In this document: positions 46,524-57,689 of the stretch, piece by piece | Layout: every line of letters begins with the position of its first letter | Numbering within the stretch: the first letter of the stretch is position 1 | Source of the DNA: Episyrphus balteatus | Taxonomy: Eukaryota > Arthropoda > Insecta > Diptera > Syrphidae | Length of the DNA: 64,000 nucleotides | Assembly (NCBI RefSeq): GCF_945859705.1 | Contig: NC_079135.1 | Coordinates: forward strand, 80,980,253 to 81,044,252 | Direction of reading: 5' to 3' | Program-made: the position numbers and the translations under genes | The notes under the pieces: model-generated | What the model saw: only the letters and a program-made list of their open reading frames with translations | What the model was told of the DNA's origin: nothing | Databases searched by the model: none

Positions 46524-48698
46524 CAAGATCCCAGGGCCGCCAGACATTACTTATTTTCTCAAGAAAAAAATGTATGGAATTACGTAGTGCTAGGACATAC
46601 TATTAGTGTATGGATACTGGCTATCTTGTGCCGACGGCCATTTTACCACTAACAGGTGCTAAAGGTACGAAAAATACGTAGTTACTTTTCTTATTTTCTC
46701 AAGGCTGATTTTTATATATGATACTCAGGGAACTAATACATTAATTTTTGTAAGCTGCCAGACCCGTTGGATGGGCCTAACACCTTGCCAGACACGCATT
46801 TTAGTATACGGGAAAGTTAGATTTTGTTATATGGAGGTCTGGGAAAAAATTTATAACACATTTTGACTTCAGGACTCGAAAGAGTATCAAGACACGCGTC
46901 GAAAACCACATTTTGCAAAAACGCATCTAGAGTCATTTGGCCGCCATTTTGTTTTTTTAATAAAAATTGCAATTTTTCACATAACTCACGTATTTTTGAA
47001 TCTACAGAAAAAAAATGTATTGCAAACTTGAAGATAATTTAATTTACTACAATATATGTTAAATTACTTTTTTCGATTATACCTTCGGTTTAAGAGTTAG
47101 GGTGGTTTTTTTTTGAAACCATATTTTCGTCATATATCTTTTATTTGAGCTTTTTTGAAAATTAACTTGAAGTAAAAGTTGTAGATCTTTTTATTACCTT
47201 CAATTATTACATTAACGGTTTTTCGATTTGACAGTCCGTTTTTGATCTGTAGGAAAAAAACTTCAAAAAGGTTGCAATTTTTTAATATAGGAAAAATGTT
47301 CTAGTACAGGGTAATTTGCATTAGATGTAACAACAACCTAGGCGTGTAGGTTGCACTCAGACAAGAACAAAATCGTATATCTAACACTGCCCGACACATT
47401 CCGACAGCCATTTTTTTTGCCAGACACCTTTAGTTTAACTTTACTTTTTTTTCTTTAAATACTGTTTAAACATAAATTTTCCAAATATATGTAATGAAAA
47501 ACACTTTTTTAACTTAACAACGATTTGTTCATCATTTTCATTATGAGTTTAAAGGTAGGTGGTATAATATTTTTAATAATGTGGTATTATTAAGCAAAAA
47601 CATTTTACTTCAATACTACGGAAGATCCATTAGATTATTAATATAACAAATCTAACGAAGCTTTGTTATAAAACTCCTTTATCTGGCAAGGTGTCAGGCC
47701 TATCCGATGGTCTGGCAGCTTCCAAAATAATTTTATTGAATTAGTTCTCTGAGTATCATGTATAAAAATGAAGCTTGAGAAAATAAGTAAAGTTAAACTA
47801 TTTTTTTCAAAGCTTTAAGGTGTCTGGCAAAAAAAATGGCTGTCGGAATGTGTCTGGCAGTGTTAGTTATACGATTTTGTTCTTGTCTGAGTGCAACCTA
47901 CACGCAAATTACCCTGTACTAGGACATTTTTCCTATATTAAAAAATTGCAACCTTTTTGAAGTTTTTTTCCTACAGATCAAAAACGGACTGTCAAATCGA
48001 AAAACCGTTAATGTAATAATTGAAGGTAATAAAAAGATCTACAACTTTTACTTCAAGTTCATTTTCAAAAAAGCTCAAATAAAAGAGATATGACGAAAAT
48101 ATGGTTTCAAAAAAAACCACCCTAACTCTTAAACCGAAGGTATAATCGAAAAAAGTAATTTAACATATATTGTAGTAAATTAAATTATCTTCAAGTTTGC
48201 AATACATTTTTTTTCTGTAGATTCAAAAATACGTGAGTTATGTGAAAAATTGCAATTTTTATTAAAAAAACAAAATGGCGGCCAAATGACTCTAGATGCG
48301 TTTTTGCAAAATGTGGTTTTCGACGCGTGTCTTGATACTCTTTCGAGTCCTGAAGTCAAAATGAGTTATAAATTTTTTCCCAGACCTCCATATAACAAAA
48401 TCTAACTTTCCCGTATACTAAAATGCGTGTCTGGCAAGGTGTTAGGCCCATCCAATGGGTCTGACAGCTTACAAAAATTAATGTATTAGTTCCCTGAGTA
48501 TCATATATAAAAATCAGGCTTGAGAAAATAAGAAAAGTAACTACGTATTTTTCGTACCTTTAGCACCTGTTAGTGGTAAAATGGCCGTCGGCACAAGATA
48601 GCCAGTATCCATACACTAATAGTATGTCCTAGCACTACGTAATTCCATACATTTTTTTCTTGAGAAAATAAGTAATGTCTGGCGGCCCTGGGATCTTG
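46524..48698. mobile_element. 2.2-kb palindromic (foldback) element
   Basis: From CAAGATCCCAGGGCCGCCAG at 46524 the sequence is the near-exact complement of 48698 backwards, over roughly 925 bases per arm; the spacer is about 330 bases (47451-47784). The arms are rich in the words CCAGAC and GCCAGACA. Part of the arm is repeated a third time inside the spacer (about 47675-47797, against 48430-48540). The 43-residue frame found in each arm (QDPRAARHYLFSQEKN) is simply the same text read twice. There is no transposase. It is most likely a foldback-type or large MITE element. Confidence 0.85.
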
Positions 48699-48813
48699 CT
48701 CTAATAGCAAGCCCGAATAAAATTGTGTGGAAAAACTGAGCGACTGCATTCTGTTGCTGATGACCGACTTCCATATAAATTTCACATTATTGACAGCTGC
48801 CATTTAATTGCAC

Positions 48814-49008
48814 AAGCCTAGTATGCTGATGGCGCTAAATTTCAGCTTATACTTTGTTCTTAACTTATTTTTCGTAAAGTAAATTTTAGCTTCCATAAAA
48901 ATTATTGAAAAATTGAGCAGAGCTAAAATTTATCCCATTCAAATTATCGATAATTTGTATGGGAGCTTTTAGCTCGGCTTAATTTATCTCGATCTGCGTA
49001 CCAGGCTT
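48814..49008. repeat. Palindromic MITE family P, copy 2 (diverged)
   Basis: Ends AAGCCTAGTATGCTG and CGTACCAGGCTT, with GCGCTAAATTTCAGC and AAATTATCGATAATTTG inside. More diverged than copy 3. Confidence 0.65.
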
Positions 49009-49073
49009 AAATTGTGACTGATAAAAAGTGTGTAGTCGGAAACCAATGTGTGATCTTCGAGGTTCTACCCTTC

Positions 49074-49225
49074 AAGCCTGGTACGCTGCTAGCGCTAAAT
49101 TTTAGCTCCCATACAAATTATCGAAAAATTTTATCTCAGCTAAAATGGATCCCATACAAATTATCGATAACTTGTATGGGAATTTTATCTCGGCTAAAAT
49201 TTAGCGCGAGCAGCGTACCAGGCTT
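49074..49225. repeat. Palindromic MITE family P, copy 3 (complete)
   Basis: AAGCCTGGTACGCTGCTAGC at the left and its complement at the right, with internal CTCCCATACAAATTATCGA blocks pairing across the centre. The cleanest copy in the window, 152 bases. Confidence 0.85.
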
Positions 49226-49500
49226 CAAGCAAGAAAACTGAGTTCAACAAAGAAACTCCGACCTCAGACCGCGAAAATCGGGCTTGCACTCACACACTTG
49301 CAACTTTTTGTGTATGAACACAAAGTCGAACGAGAATCGTGGTGAAAAATGAGAAAAGGAAAAGAAAGACAAGGCCAACAAGAGCCAAAGCGTCATTTTG
49401 TTATTTTTTGTTGAAGTGTTTGGTCGCGTCGTGTCTCGTGTCGTTGTTTGTATAATGTTAGTTTATTAATTATAAACAATTTTATTAAATTATAAACAAT

Positions 49501-49939
49501 ATGGAAAACAAAAAAGGTATGTTTTATACATTGACTTAATATATATGGACTGCTAGAAGCATATTCAGGTTGGTTCCACTTGTTTCTTCGCGATACTAGC
49601 GCCCTAAAAAAAAGCGGAGAATAAGTGCATCATTTTTGACGAAGTGCGAAAGGAACAAATATAGAAAAACAGAGAAAGCACTACCTTTTAACGACAGATG
49701 TCATTCACTAAAAGTTTCCTCTTTTCGCCGTCTAAGGTTATACCGCTAGTAGAGCTAGAAAGATGTGGAATCATTTTTTTTTCAATTTTTGTATGGAAAA
49801 GTCAAACGACTAGCAGTCCATATATAGTAGGTCAATGGTTTTATATATCGCTCAAAGTGTTTGGGTTAAAATGTTGTTTCTTCTTGTGTTGTAGATGTAA
49901 TCTCTAATGATGAAGAAAAATCTAGAAGGTGAAACATGC
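49501..49939 (+). CDS. Possible tiny two-exon ORF or 5' end of an unrecognised gene
   Basis: ATGGAAAACAAAAAAG (49501-49516) is followed by a donor GTATGT. A good acceptor (TTTCTTCTTGTGTTGTAG) precedes 49896, and joining gives MENKKDVISNDEEKSRR and a stop. An alternative donor (AGAAG|GTGAAA) would let the frame continue into an exon I could not find. The leader before the ATG is more GC-rich than its surroundings (GCGTCGTGTCTCGTGTCG). It may be a real small gene start, a non-coding RNA, or chance. Confidence 0.25.
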
Positions 49940-50426
49940 GATTGGGTATCTAAAAAAACACCAACAACAGCAGCAGCATCAAATGAAATAAAATGAAAAA
50001 AAATGTATTGTATTTTATATTGTATTTATTGTGAAAATCTCGTTTGCCAAAATAAAATAAAAAATAAAACAGTTTCAGTGAAAAAAAAAAATAAATCTTG
50101 TTCTTTTTTTGGTCGCAAATGCGAAATGTCATCCCTTTCTTATTCCTCTTTCTGGTAGGTTTTCGCTGCTCCGGCTCAGGTCCGCCTTCGGCTCCGTTTT
50201 CTCGGAATGGAGATTTTCACCACACCAATACATATGCAATCGACTTCGCGGTGATTATAATTTCCATACTAATTTGAGCCGCCTTCGGACCAGTTTCTGA
50301 TCCGAAGTCGGACTCAGCTCCGGCTCAGGCGGAGCGGATTCGGACCGAGGTCGGACCTGTTTGCTTGAAGGGTAGCTGCATCTCTGTGCTCAAACCCGGC
50401 TAAGATTCTCAAATAAATGTTTCGAT

Positions 50427-50688
50427 AAATTCTGTGGCCACAACCAATAACCGCTTAAGTCGAAAAAGAAAACAAAATTAAGTCTTACTATAATGCTCCG
50501 CATTTTTTAATTTACCTCAAAAACAACTCAATCTTTTATTAACTCGATGTAGATGGTTTTAATCTATCGTTTTTTATAGTTAAAACAGTAAAAATATGTA
50601 GACTTTGAATTGGAAAGCATCATAAGACCACTGAAAATTTTTTGTCTTAACTCACTTAAGCGGTTATTGGTTGTGGCCACAGAATTGT
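50427..50688. mobile_element. TIR MITE, about 260 bp
   Basis: Ends AATTCTGTGGCCACAACCAA, continuing TAACCGCTTAAGT, are exactly inverted at both sides. The interior is non-coding. Confidence 0.75.
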
Positions 50689-51124
50689 ATGGTATAAATT
50701 GCACTAGGCTGCAGTGACTATCGATAATTTTTTCATCCCTATGAACATCTTCTATATAAATTATGGATAACACATCGAAAAAAGGAGTTAGCATTAGTGC
50801 CGGGCTACAAGGTGATTTTTCAATCGCCTAATTAGTCAGTTTGTAGGCAAGAGGGCCCTACTAACAATTTTGCTTCTATTATGCTTTACAGAAGCAACAA
50901 TTGCATCTGTAAAGCTTTATAGAACCAAAATTGTTTGTCGGGGGGTGAGGATTTTCCTCAATTTGACCTTTGTTCCTAGAAAATGTGAATGGGAACGTGA
51001 TTGGGCACAACACTGTGTAGCCAGGCCCTTATATCTATACAGGAATAGTTGTGGTTTTTAATAAATAAATTGTTTTGATTTGCTGTCGTTTAACACAATT
51101 TTGTTCAGAAGTCTGTTCGCGCTA

Positions 51125-51300
51125 AAGCCTGGTACGCTGCTCTCGCTAAATTTTAGCTCCCATACAAATTATCGAAAATTTTTAGCCGAGATAAAATGGA
51201 TCCCATACAAGTTATCGATAATTTGTATGGGATCCATTTTAGCTCAGATAAAATTTTTCGATAATTTGTATGGGAGCTAAAATTTAGCGCGAGCTGCGTA
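51125..51300. repeat. Palindromic MITE family P, copy 4
   Basis: AAGCCTGGTACGCTGCTCTC at the left; the right end reads GCGCGAGCTGCGTAC, then departs from the family before CCAGGCTT. The centre has three CATACAAATTATCGA-type blocks instead of two, so it is slightly longer. Confidence 0.8.
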
Positions 51301-52279
51301 CGCCACACTTGCAAAAAACAACGCACCTGATACTTCTGTACAGATTCAAAAAGAAGTATCTACATTTAAATAACATCCCTGACCAAATATCGAAAACAAA
51401 CAAACTTGTTTCTATCCAGAAATTCCTCTAAACGTCACACCACTCAAAAGAAAGAGACAAAATAACTTCTTAATAAAAATATGAAAGAGAAAAAAGACAG
51501 AGATAGTTTATAAAAAAAAAATCTTATCAGATTTCATTTATCAGCGCCAGCTGATTACCGTATATCTCTCCAGTGTTCACTCAAGTAAACATATAAAAAT
51601 TAAATTGTTTTTCTTATTATAGTGAACTTCTTTATGAATTCTAGTAATTATGTTTATTATCTTTTTTGCTAAACATGTTTACGATGTGAATTATTAAAAA
51701 AAATTGGTAAAGCTTTAACTAATCTGATTAGAAAAAAAAAATATTGCATTACACAATACACATACAATCTCCCATTCTTCATTCCCATGCATAATTTTTT
51801 TCCTCGTCCTCATCTCGATCTCTCTTGGTCAATGGTTTTGATTTTGGTCTTGTCTGGTCTGATGTCTATCTGCTTTAATAAATAAAAAGACATAATTTGA
51901 GCTTAAAAAGCTCATTTCGCTTAATAAAACCTGTTAACCCTGGTCAAATACATTTTACTTTTTGTTTTTATAATATCAATATAAACAATTTAATTGACCG
52001 AGTGGGGGATTTACAATTGTTTCGTCGTGGAATTGAGTAGTGTACCGCGAGCACCTACCTGTTTTCATCGTGAGATATAATGCATTTAGTTAGCTTTAAC
52101 ATTATGCCTTTGAAAAGCCTAACAAAATTACATAATTTATAAACTCAATTTAATTCGCATATACAACTTTTGCATGAAAACGTAAAACGATGATAAATTT
52201 ATTGCAAATTAAAACGTGTATATATTCTCATTTTATTTTTATTTTATTTAGCAGGGGGAATCTGATATTATCATTGAAT

Positions 52280-55200
52280 ATGGATCATCATTTGATGGCG
52301 TTTCACTGGGACACGGATGTTGGACTGTTCCTTTTCCCTGGGCTAAATATAACTGGAGTTCCAGCTCTAATAGGACTTTGTGTGATTTTGATATTGATAT
52401 CAATAGTCTACGAAGCTGTTAAGGTAATTAAAAAAGAAGTAAACCTATCTTATTTATCTGAAAGACAATTTGTTTTATGCACCAAATTATTTCATTAGTT
52501 TCACAAGCTGTGAGGTGTTCATTCCCAGAATTTTGATGACAAACCTACCGGTTTATTTCTTAAACGTTTCTTAATTGTTAAAATAGCTGTCGGTTTGCTC
52601 TTCAGGGTTTCTTTTTGAAGTAACTTTCAAAATTTGTTTTGTTTATGCTATAAATTGTAAATTGCATGTTGAAAAACAGACAAATCAATAGAGAATTAGA
52701 TAGGTCACATATAAAAATGTACGCATCTAGAGGAACCCCACAGGGTGGTATTCTCTCACCTCTTCTCTGGATTTTGGTGATGATTGAGATTCTCATCAAA
52801 CTGCGAAACAGTGGTTTCAAGTTTATAGCCTACGCAGACGATCTAGCTCTTCTAGCGACAGGAAAGTGCCTAACCACTGTGAGCGAACAATTAGAAAACG
52901 CATTATCCACGCATAATTCATTGATAGCCAAGCGGCAATAAAAGCGATTTCTGGCACCTTAATCAAGTCAAACCTTGTTTCTTGCTGTCGCAAAGAGCTT
53001 AGGGTTCTTGGTATGTTAAGACTCTGCAGGGTTCCTGGCCACAGTGATGTGTTCGACAACGAAAAAGCGGATGAGCTTGCAAGAGAGGGCTCAGTACTTG
53101 ATCCCTCTCTCATAGACCATAACATCAGAATCCCACAATGTGAACATTGCCAACAATATTTTTCAAAAAAATAGTGAAAAAACCTGTGGTAACACCAGGA
53201 AACTATGGCTGAATTACGACTTCTTAATGAACCTTCCTTAAGATCCCTTATAGGTATAGGCGTCTTAACGGGACATAACCTACTGGGCAACCACAAAAAG
53301 AAAATGTGGCTTAGTATGGGTGATCTATGTAGAGACTGGCAACGAGGACGAACAGGAAAACACTGCTCACTTCATCTGTCACTGTCCAGCACTCTTCCGC
53401 ACTAGGAAACAATTTTTAGGGAATTACTTCTTTATTGAATTAGAAAAACAACAGGCTACTGAACTTGTCCTCCAAGCGGCTCGACCAACCATAGGATTCA
53501 TAGGTTAAAACGTTTTTCATGAAGTCACAATATTTCAGGGTATCACAAGGGTACGATAGCCTTAATGATATGCAAAAGATTAGCAAGCAATTCATGGGGC
53601 TGCAAATCATACATCCTGAGATAGATGTACGCCATGATGGTAAGCAGTTGCTTGCAACAATTAGGAAATCACTATATAAAGTGCAAAGAATCGCCTGTGG
53701 CTGATTCACCGGGGTTATATGCCCTACAGCAGCAATGGAGTTTATTCTGTATCTAATTCCACTCAACAGATCCTCAGAAAAAAGCTTCTTTGAATTTCCA
53801 AGACATGCCATGGTCACAAAATATAAATTTGTTAAAAACTACAAAATACACCTCAGTATTAAAAAATGAAGCGTGAATCATATCAGCTATACAATTTTGT
53901 CGGCAAATTTATGTAACGGTCTTTTGAGACAAAATCACTACTCACCCAACACATAACTAAAAAAAGAATGCTTTCATTTTATAAGAGTGTAGGACAAAAC
54001 TCTTTCGAAAAGTTCGCCATAGTGTTTTGTGTTACTTTGCAGAGGAACATTTAGACCCAAATTAGTTCAAAAGACTATTAATGGCTTGTCTACAAGGACG
54101 AGGTTTACGACAAAAATTGGTGTTTTAATTTTAACTTCTATAGTAGAGTAACTAAAGCAAATTATTAATGAACCCGGCCGAACAGCTCTGATTTTGACGA
54201 TTTTTTTATTCAAACGTAGGTAATTAAAATTACTTTAAAGTCTATAGATTAAAAATTGCCGGTGTTGCCGTATTGTTTTTTAAAATTAAAATTAAATTTT
54301 TTTTAACAAAACCATTTTTTTTGCTTAAATTTCATAAAACAAATGATAGCAAAAGATTCTCTAGATAATTTAAGGAAAATATACATATAAAAGGCAGTAA
54401 GGGACAATCTTAGATCGTTTAGCGATAAATGCAATTTTCTAACATTCTGACCTCAAACACAAAAAAAATATTTTGGAAACAACGGCAACACCTACAATAT
54501 TTTAAAATACATTTTTAAAAAGCCAGAAGCTCATTCTTATCTCTTAAATTTAAATCCACTAAATTTGATCAAGACTTTTTGAAAAAATGGTCCTCAAACT
54601 CAGAATTAAAAAAAAAAATGTTATTAGAAAAATTTAAAATGACTTTTTTCCAAACTTTTTCTAATAAAATATGAATTTATTTAAAAAAAATTGTTGGCCA
54701 TAAATATTATCAGTTGAATTTCGAAGCAAAAAAGGTAAAATATATCACACTTTTGAAAAAAAAATTAAAAATTACTTCAATTTCAATGGTTTTTTTTTAT
54801 TAAAACTGAATTTTTGCATTGAAATAATTAATTTTCTCAAAGACTGTGGTAAATAGGAACTTTAAATTTTTGCTATTTAACTTTCAACAGTAAGGGTTAT
54901 TAAATGAATAAAAAATAATTTTATGTTTAGATGTTAAACTTTACAAAAAAAATAAGTTACATTTTTTTTCAAAACTTTTATTAAAAAAAGTTCTTCGAAA
55001 ATGAAATATTTTTTAATTTTTTTCATAAACCGTAATACATATTGATATTTCCTTTTATAATTTGAAATCATAATATATGCGGCCAAAAAAATTTGAAAAT
55101 AAATGCATTTTATATTACGACCAAGTTTAAAAAACGACATGTTAAAATTTTTTCAATAATTTTTTTTTTCAAAAATCTGAGTTCAATTACCATTCTTTCA

Positions 55201-56551
55201 AAAGCCGTTCATTCAATTAACTTAATTTTAATTTTACATATATGACTAAGTTTCTAACTTTTAAAAAATGTTTATTTGAATATTGTAGGTGTTGCCGTTG
55301 TGTTCAAATATTTTTTTTGTGTTTGAAGTCAATTAATAAGAAAATTGCATCTATCGCTTGAACTATGGAAGACTGTCCCTCACTCCCATATATTTTTTTT
55401 CCTTGAATTTCCTAGACAATCTTTTGGCATCAATTAATTTATGAAATTTAAGAAAAATTTTTGAAAAAAATTTGTTTTTGTTCACAAAAATCTTCAATTA
55501 AATTTAAAAAATCAAAACGGCAACACCGGCAATTTTTAATCTATAGACTTTAAAGTATTTTTAATTACCGACGTTTGAAAAAAAAGATCATCAAAATCTA
55601 AGCTGTTCGGCCGGGTTCCCTAATATTGCCAATTTTTGAGCTTTAGTTACTCCACTACTACAAAATTACGAAAATTATCAAGCATTGAAAAAAAGATTTG
55701 ACTATTTAATTTGATTATGTAGTTATGAAACATTTGATAAGGATTGTCAGCAAAATTAAATATTTTAATAAATAAAAATACTGTACTCCAGTTTCTTAGA
55801 ACAGTGTGAAGTTCGCGTCACTTTTGTTTTGTTAAATATAAAAAAATATAGAAACAAACTTTCTCGTTGATTTACAGACGTTTTTTTAACTTTTTTGTTT
55901 ATAGGTCTTCCAAACAAACTCCAAATCTAAAATTGCTCGCGAAAGATTCAGATCAGTGTCATCAGCTACGGAAACAACAAATTTACTCCTATTGGAAAGA
56001 AGACGATCACAAGCTAATTCGTCTGCAAATTGCAATTCAAAAAAACTTCTCAGCATATTGGCTCAAGCTTCGGTATTTCTGTTTCAAAATGTTACCAGCT
56101 ATATGCTCATGTTGTCGGTCATGGTGTACAATATTTATGTTTTTGTAGCCATTGTCTTTGGCATGGGCTTGGGATATTTTCTATTTGGCCATATATCGAT
56201 GAAAATCAATATGGAAAATATTCGAGCTAGGACGACAAATGCATTGTGTGATGAAAGGAATCGTGTTGAAGGTAGATATTACATATATCCGTTATATTCA
56301 TAATTGGATTCAAATAATATTTCTCACTAGCTGCTGGCAATTCGAACAATCTACAAGGACATCAACAACAACAACAACAACAACAACAAGCTGCTTCAAG
56401 CTCCAGAACATCAGCAGATAATTTGAACTGTTTATCCTACCGCAACCAAAGTGCCAATTATGAAGCTGTTTCAAATGTTCCATCCGAGGTAGAAATTCAT
56501 CCGTGTAATAGCGCACAGGATACTGACAATCATCATACTTGTCGACTCTGA
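52280..56551 (+). CDS. Ctr-family copper transporter (SLC31-like)
   Basis: Trimeric plasma or vesicle membrane copper(I) channel subunit. Three exons: 52280-52423, 55905-56271, 56331-56551 (243 residues), phase-consistent with GT-AG junctions. The short N-terminus MDHHLMAFHW keeps His/Met but lacks the long Met-rich motifs of high-affinity Ctr1. Membrane segments lie at about 25-46, 99-122 and 124-143. TM2 has the signature Met117-x3-Met121 (YMLMLSVMVYN) and TM3 has Gly134-x3-Gly138 (FGMGLGYFLFGH), both needed for the copper pore and trimer packing in the family. The C-terminal tail is unusually long (about 75 residues after the last exon junction), with a run of nine Gln and a final NHHTCRL that could serve as the HCH-like copper site. 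The 3.5-kb first intron carries a dead LINE and a large hairpin. Fly paralogue assignment not attempted. Confidence 0.92.
52640..53530 (+). mobile_element. LINE remnant of LOA/I type in Ctr intron
   Basis: Plus-strand text includes SRGTPQGGILSPLLW and FIAYADDLALLATG (RT motifs with the catalytic YADD), then VPGHSDVFDNEKADELAREG (RNase H) and GVLTGHNLLGNH ... NTAHFICHCPALFRTRKQF (the Cys/His C-terminal part of LOA/I-like elements). Frame breaks and deletions separate the blocks. Same strand as the host gene. Confidence 0.85.
54138..55668. mobile_element. 1.5-kb hairpin element in Ctr intron
   Basis: Left TAGAGTAACTAAAGC and AACCCGGCCGAACAGCT are matched by complements near 55668 and 55610. 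The pairing goes on through GGCAACACCGGCAATTTTTA-type blocks, GGCAACACCTACAATATT (54484 against 55290), and AAATTGCAT...GACTGTCCCT blocks, to a centre near 54900. Arms are about 700 bases, perhaps 80-90 percent matched. No transposase. Confidence 0.8.
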
Positions 56552-57689
56552 TTTTACAATGCCAACAGAAAATATTTAAAGTGACAATACCTATACATAT
56601 ACGAGTATATTATATAATTTTATTTTATTGTATATCCATGATATTTTACCAACATTTTTTTTTAATGTATTATTCTATGTACCTTTAAATACTGCAAAAA
56701 AAAAAAGAACGAACAAACATAAAAACATTCCAAATAAGAATACTTCTGGATGTGTATAAACAAGAACAAAATATGTAGATGTAAATATTAAATAAAAAAA
56801 AATAATTAAAAAAAAAAACTTGTTAATAATCGCACAAAAATTTTTTTTGCCAAATTTACTATTATGTTTATTTTTTTGAGCCAAAGTTTTATCAAGCTTT
56901 GTTTTTTTTTTTTATATATTATCTTTTTTGTTATATTATAATTTTTGTATACCATGCACAGTTAAAATAAACATTATATATGATGTTATTTTTTTAAATA
57001 TTTAAATGAAATAAACAAATATATAAACTGCCGTCTATTTAACCCAATAAATTAGATATATTTACGCTTCAAAACCCCTTCTTAGCGTTATTTTTTTTTT
57101 CCTTAGATAATTTATTTACTAACTTACATTCATATGTAGTTTCTAAGACGTATTTAGTCCGTGGGTGATCCCTAAGAGGATATAGGGCCTCAGCTACACC
57201 TGGGTACAATGGTTGCTTTGCTTGCAATGCGCATTCGTGTTCTTTGCGTGTATCCAAAAAAACCTCAATTTACATCTTCGTATAATAGATTCAATGGCTT
57301 CCTGATTCGTTCTTCGTTTGATAAACCATTGGGCCAAAAAAAAAACTTTAGATGTTTCTTATAAATCAAATTTACGAAGGTTCACAGCTTCTTTGATATA
57401 ATTGATGTAACTAGCCAAGTGCTGCATCCGTACTGCACGGATTCAACATTTGAGCGGATTTCTACTTTTCTAGCAATTTAGTTATCTTTCCGATTTTTGC
57501 TTCATTCTTGAGATATAACGGTTTTTTAAATGTTTTTCCGTGTTGTTTTCTTTAAAAGGCTCTATTTTTGCAAAATTTCATCTGATTTTAAAAATTTTAC
57601 ATATACATATGATTCGAACATTAATAACCAGAACCAAAAATGCCAACCAATAACGCAGTTATGTACTTTGTGTACTTTTTACTTGAGAT
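56552..57689. other. 3' flank of Ctr gene; weak TE-like fragment
   Basis: The Ctr 3' UTR and polyadenylation site should lie here (AATAAA occurs near 56967). A minus-strand stretch at about 57069-57330 gives fragments (GVAEALYPLRDHPRTKY, RRTNQEAIESIIRRCK) with the feel of a LINE remnant, but I cannot assign it. Nothing else is supported. Confidence 0.35.

Larger units (their letters stand above)
49226..52279. other. Intergenic: Pbgs-side repeats to the copper transporter
   Basis: Apart from the possible small ORF, it holds a patch of GC-rich repeated words (TCCGGCTCAGG, about 50155-50375), a TIR element (50427-50688), a short hairpin (50866-50933) and family P copy 4 (51125-51300). The last part should contain the promoter and 5' UTR exon of the Ctr gene, since a splice acceptor (ATTTAGCAG, 52255) precedes its ATG. 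Confidence 0.5.

Noticed and set aside
46437..48803. Matching frames in opposite orientations containing QDPRAARHYLFSQ
   Set aside because: They are the two arms of the 2.2-kb palindrome read on opposite strands; no homology to a known protein.
53440..53817. 125-residue minus-strand frame
   Set aside because: It is antisense to the plus-strand LINE remnant and its flank; no independent homology.
57069..57257. 62-residue minus-strand frame (GVAEALYPLRDHPRTKY)
   Set aside because: Slightly protein-like, but no family recognised and the neighbouring frame looks equally like a broken LINE; not enough to call a gene.
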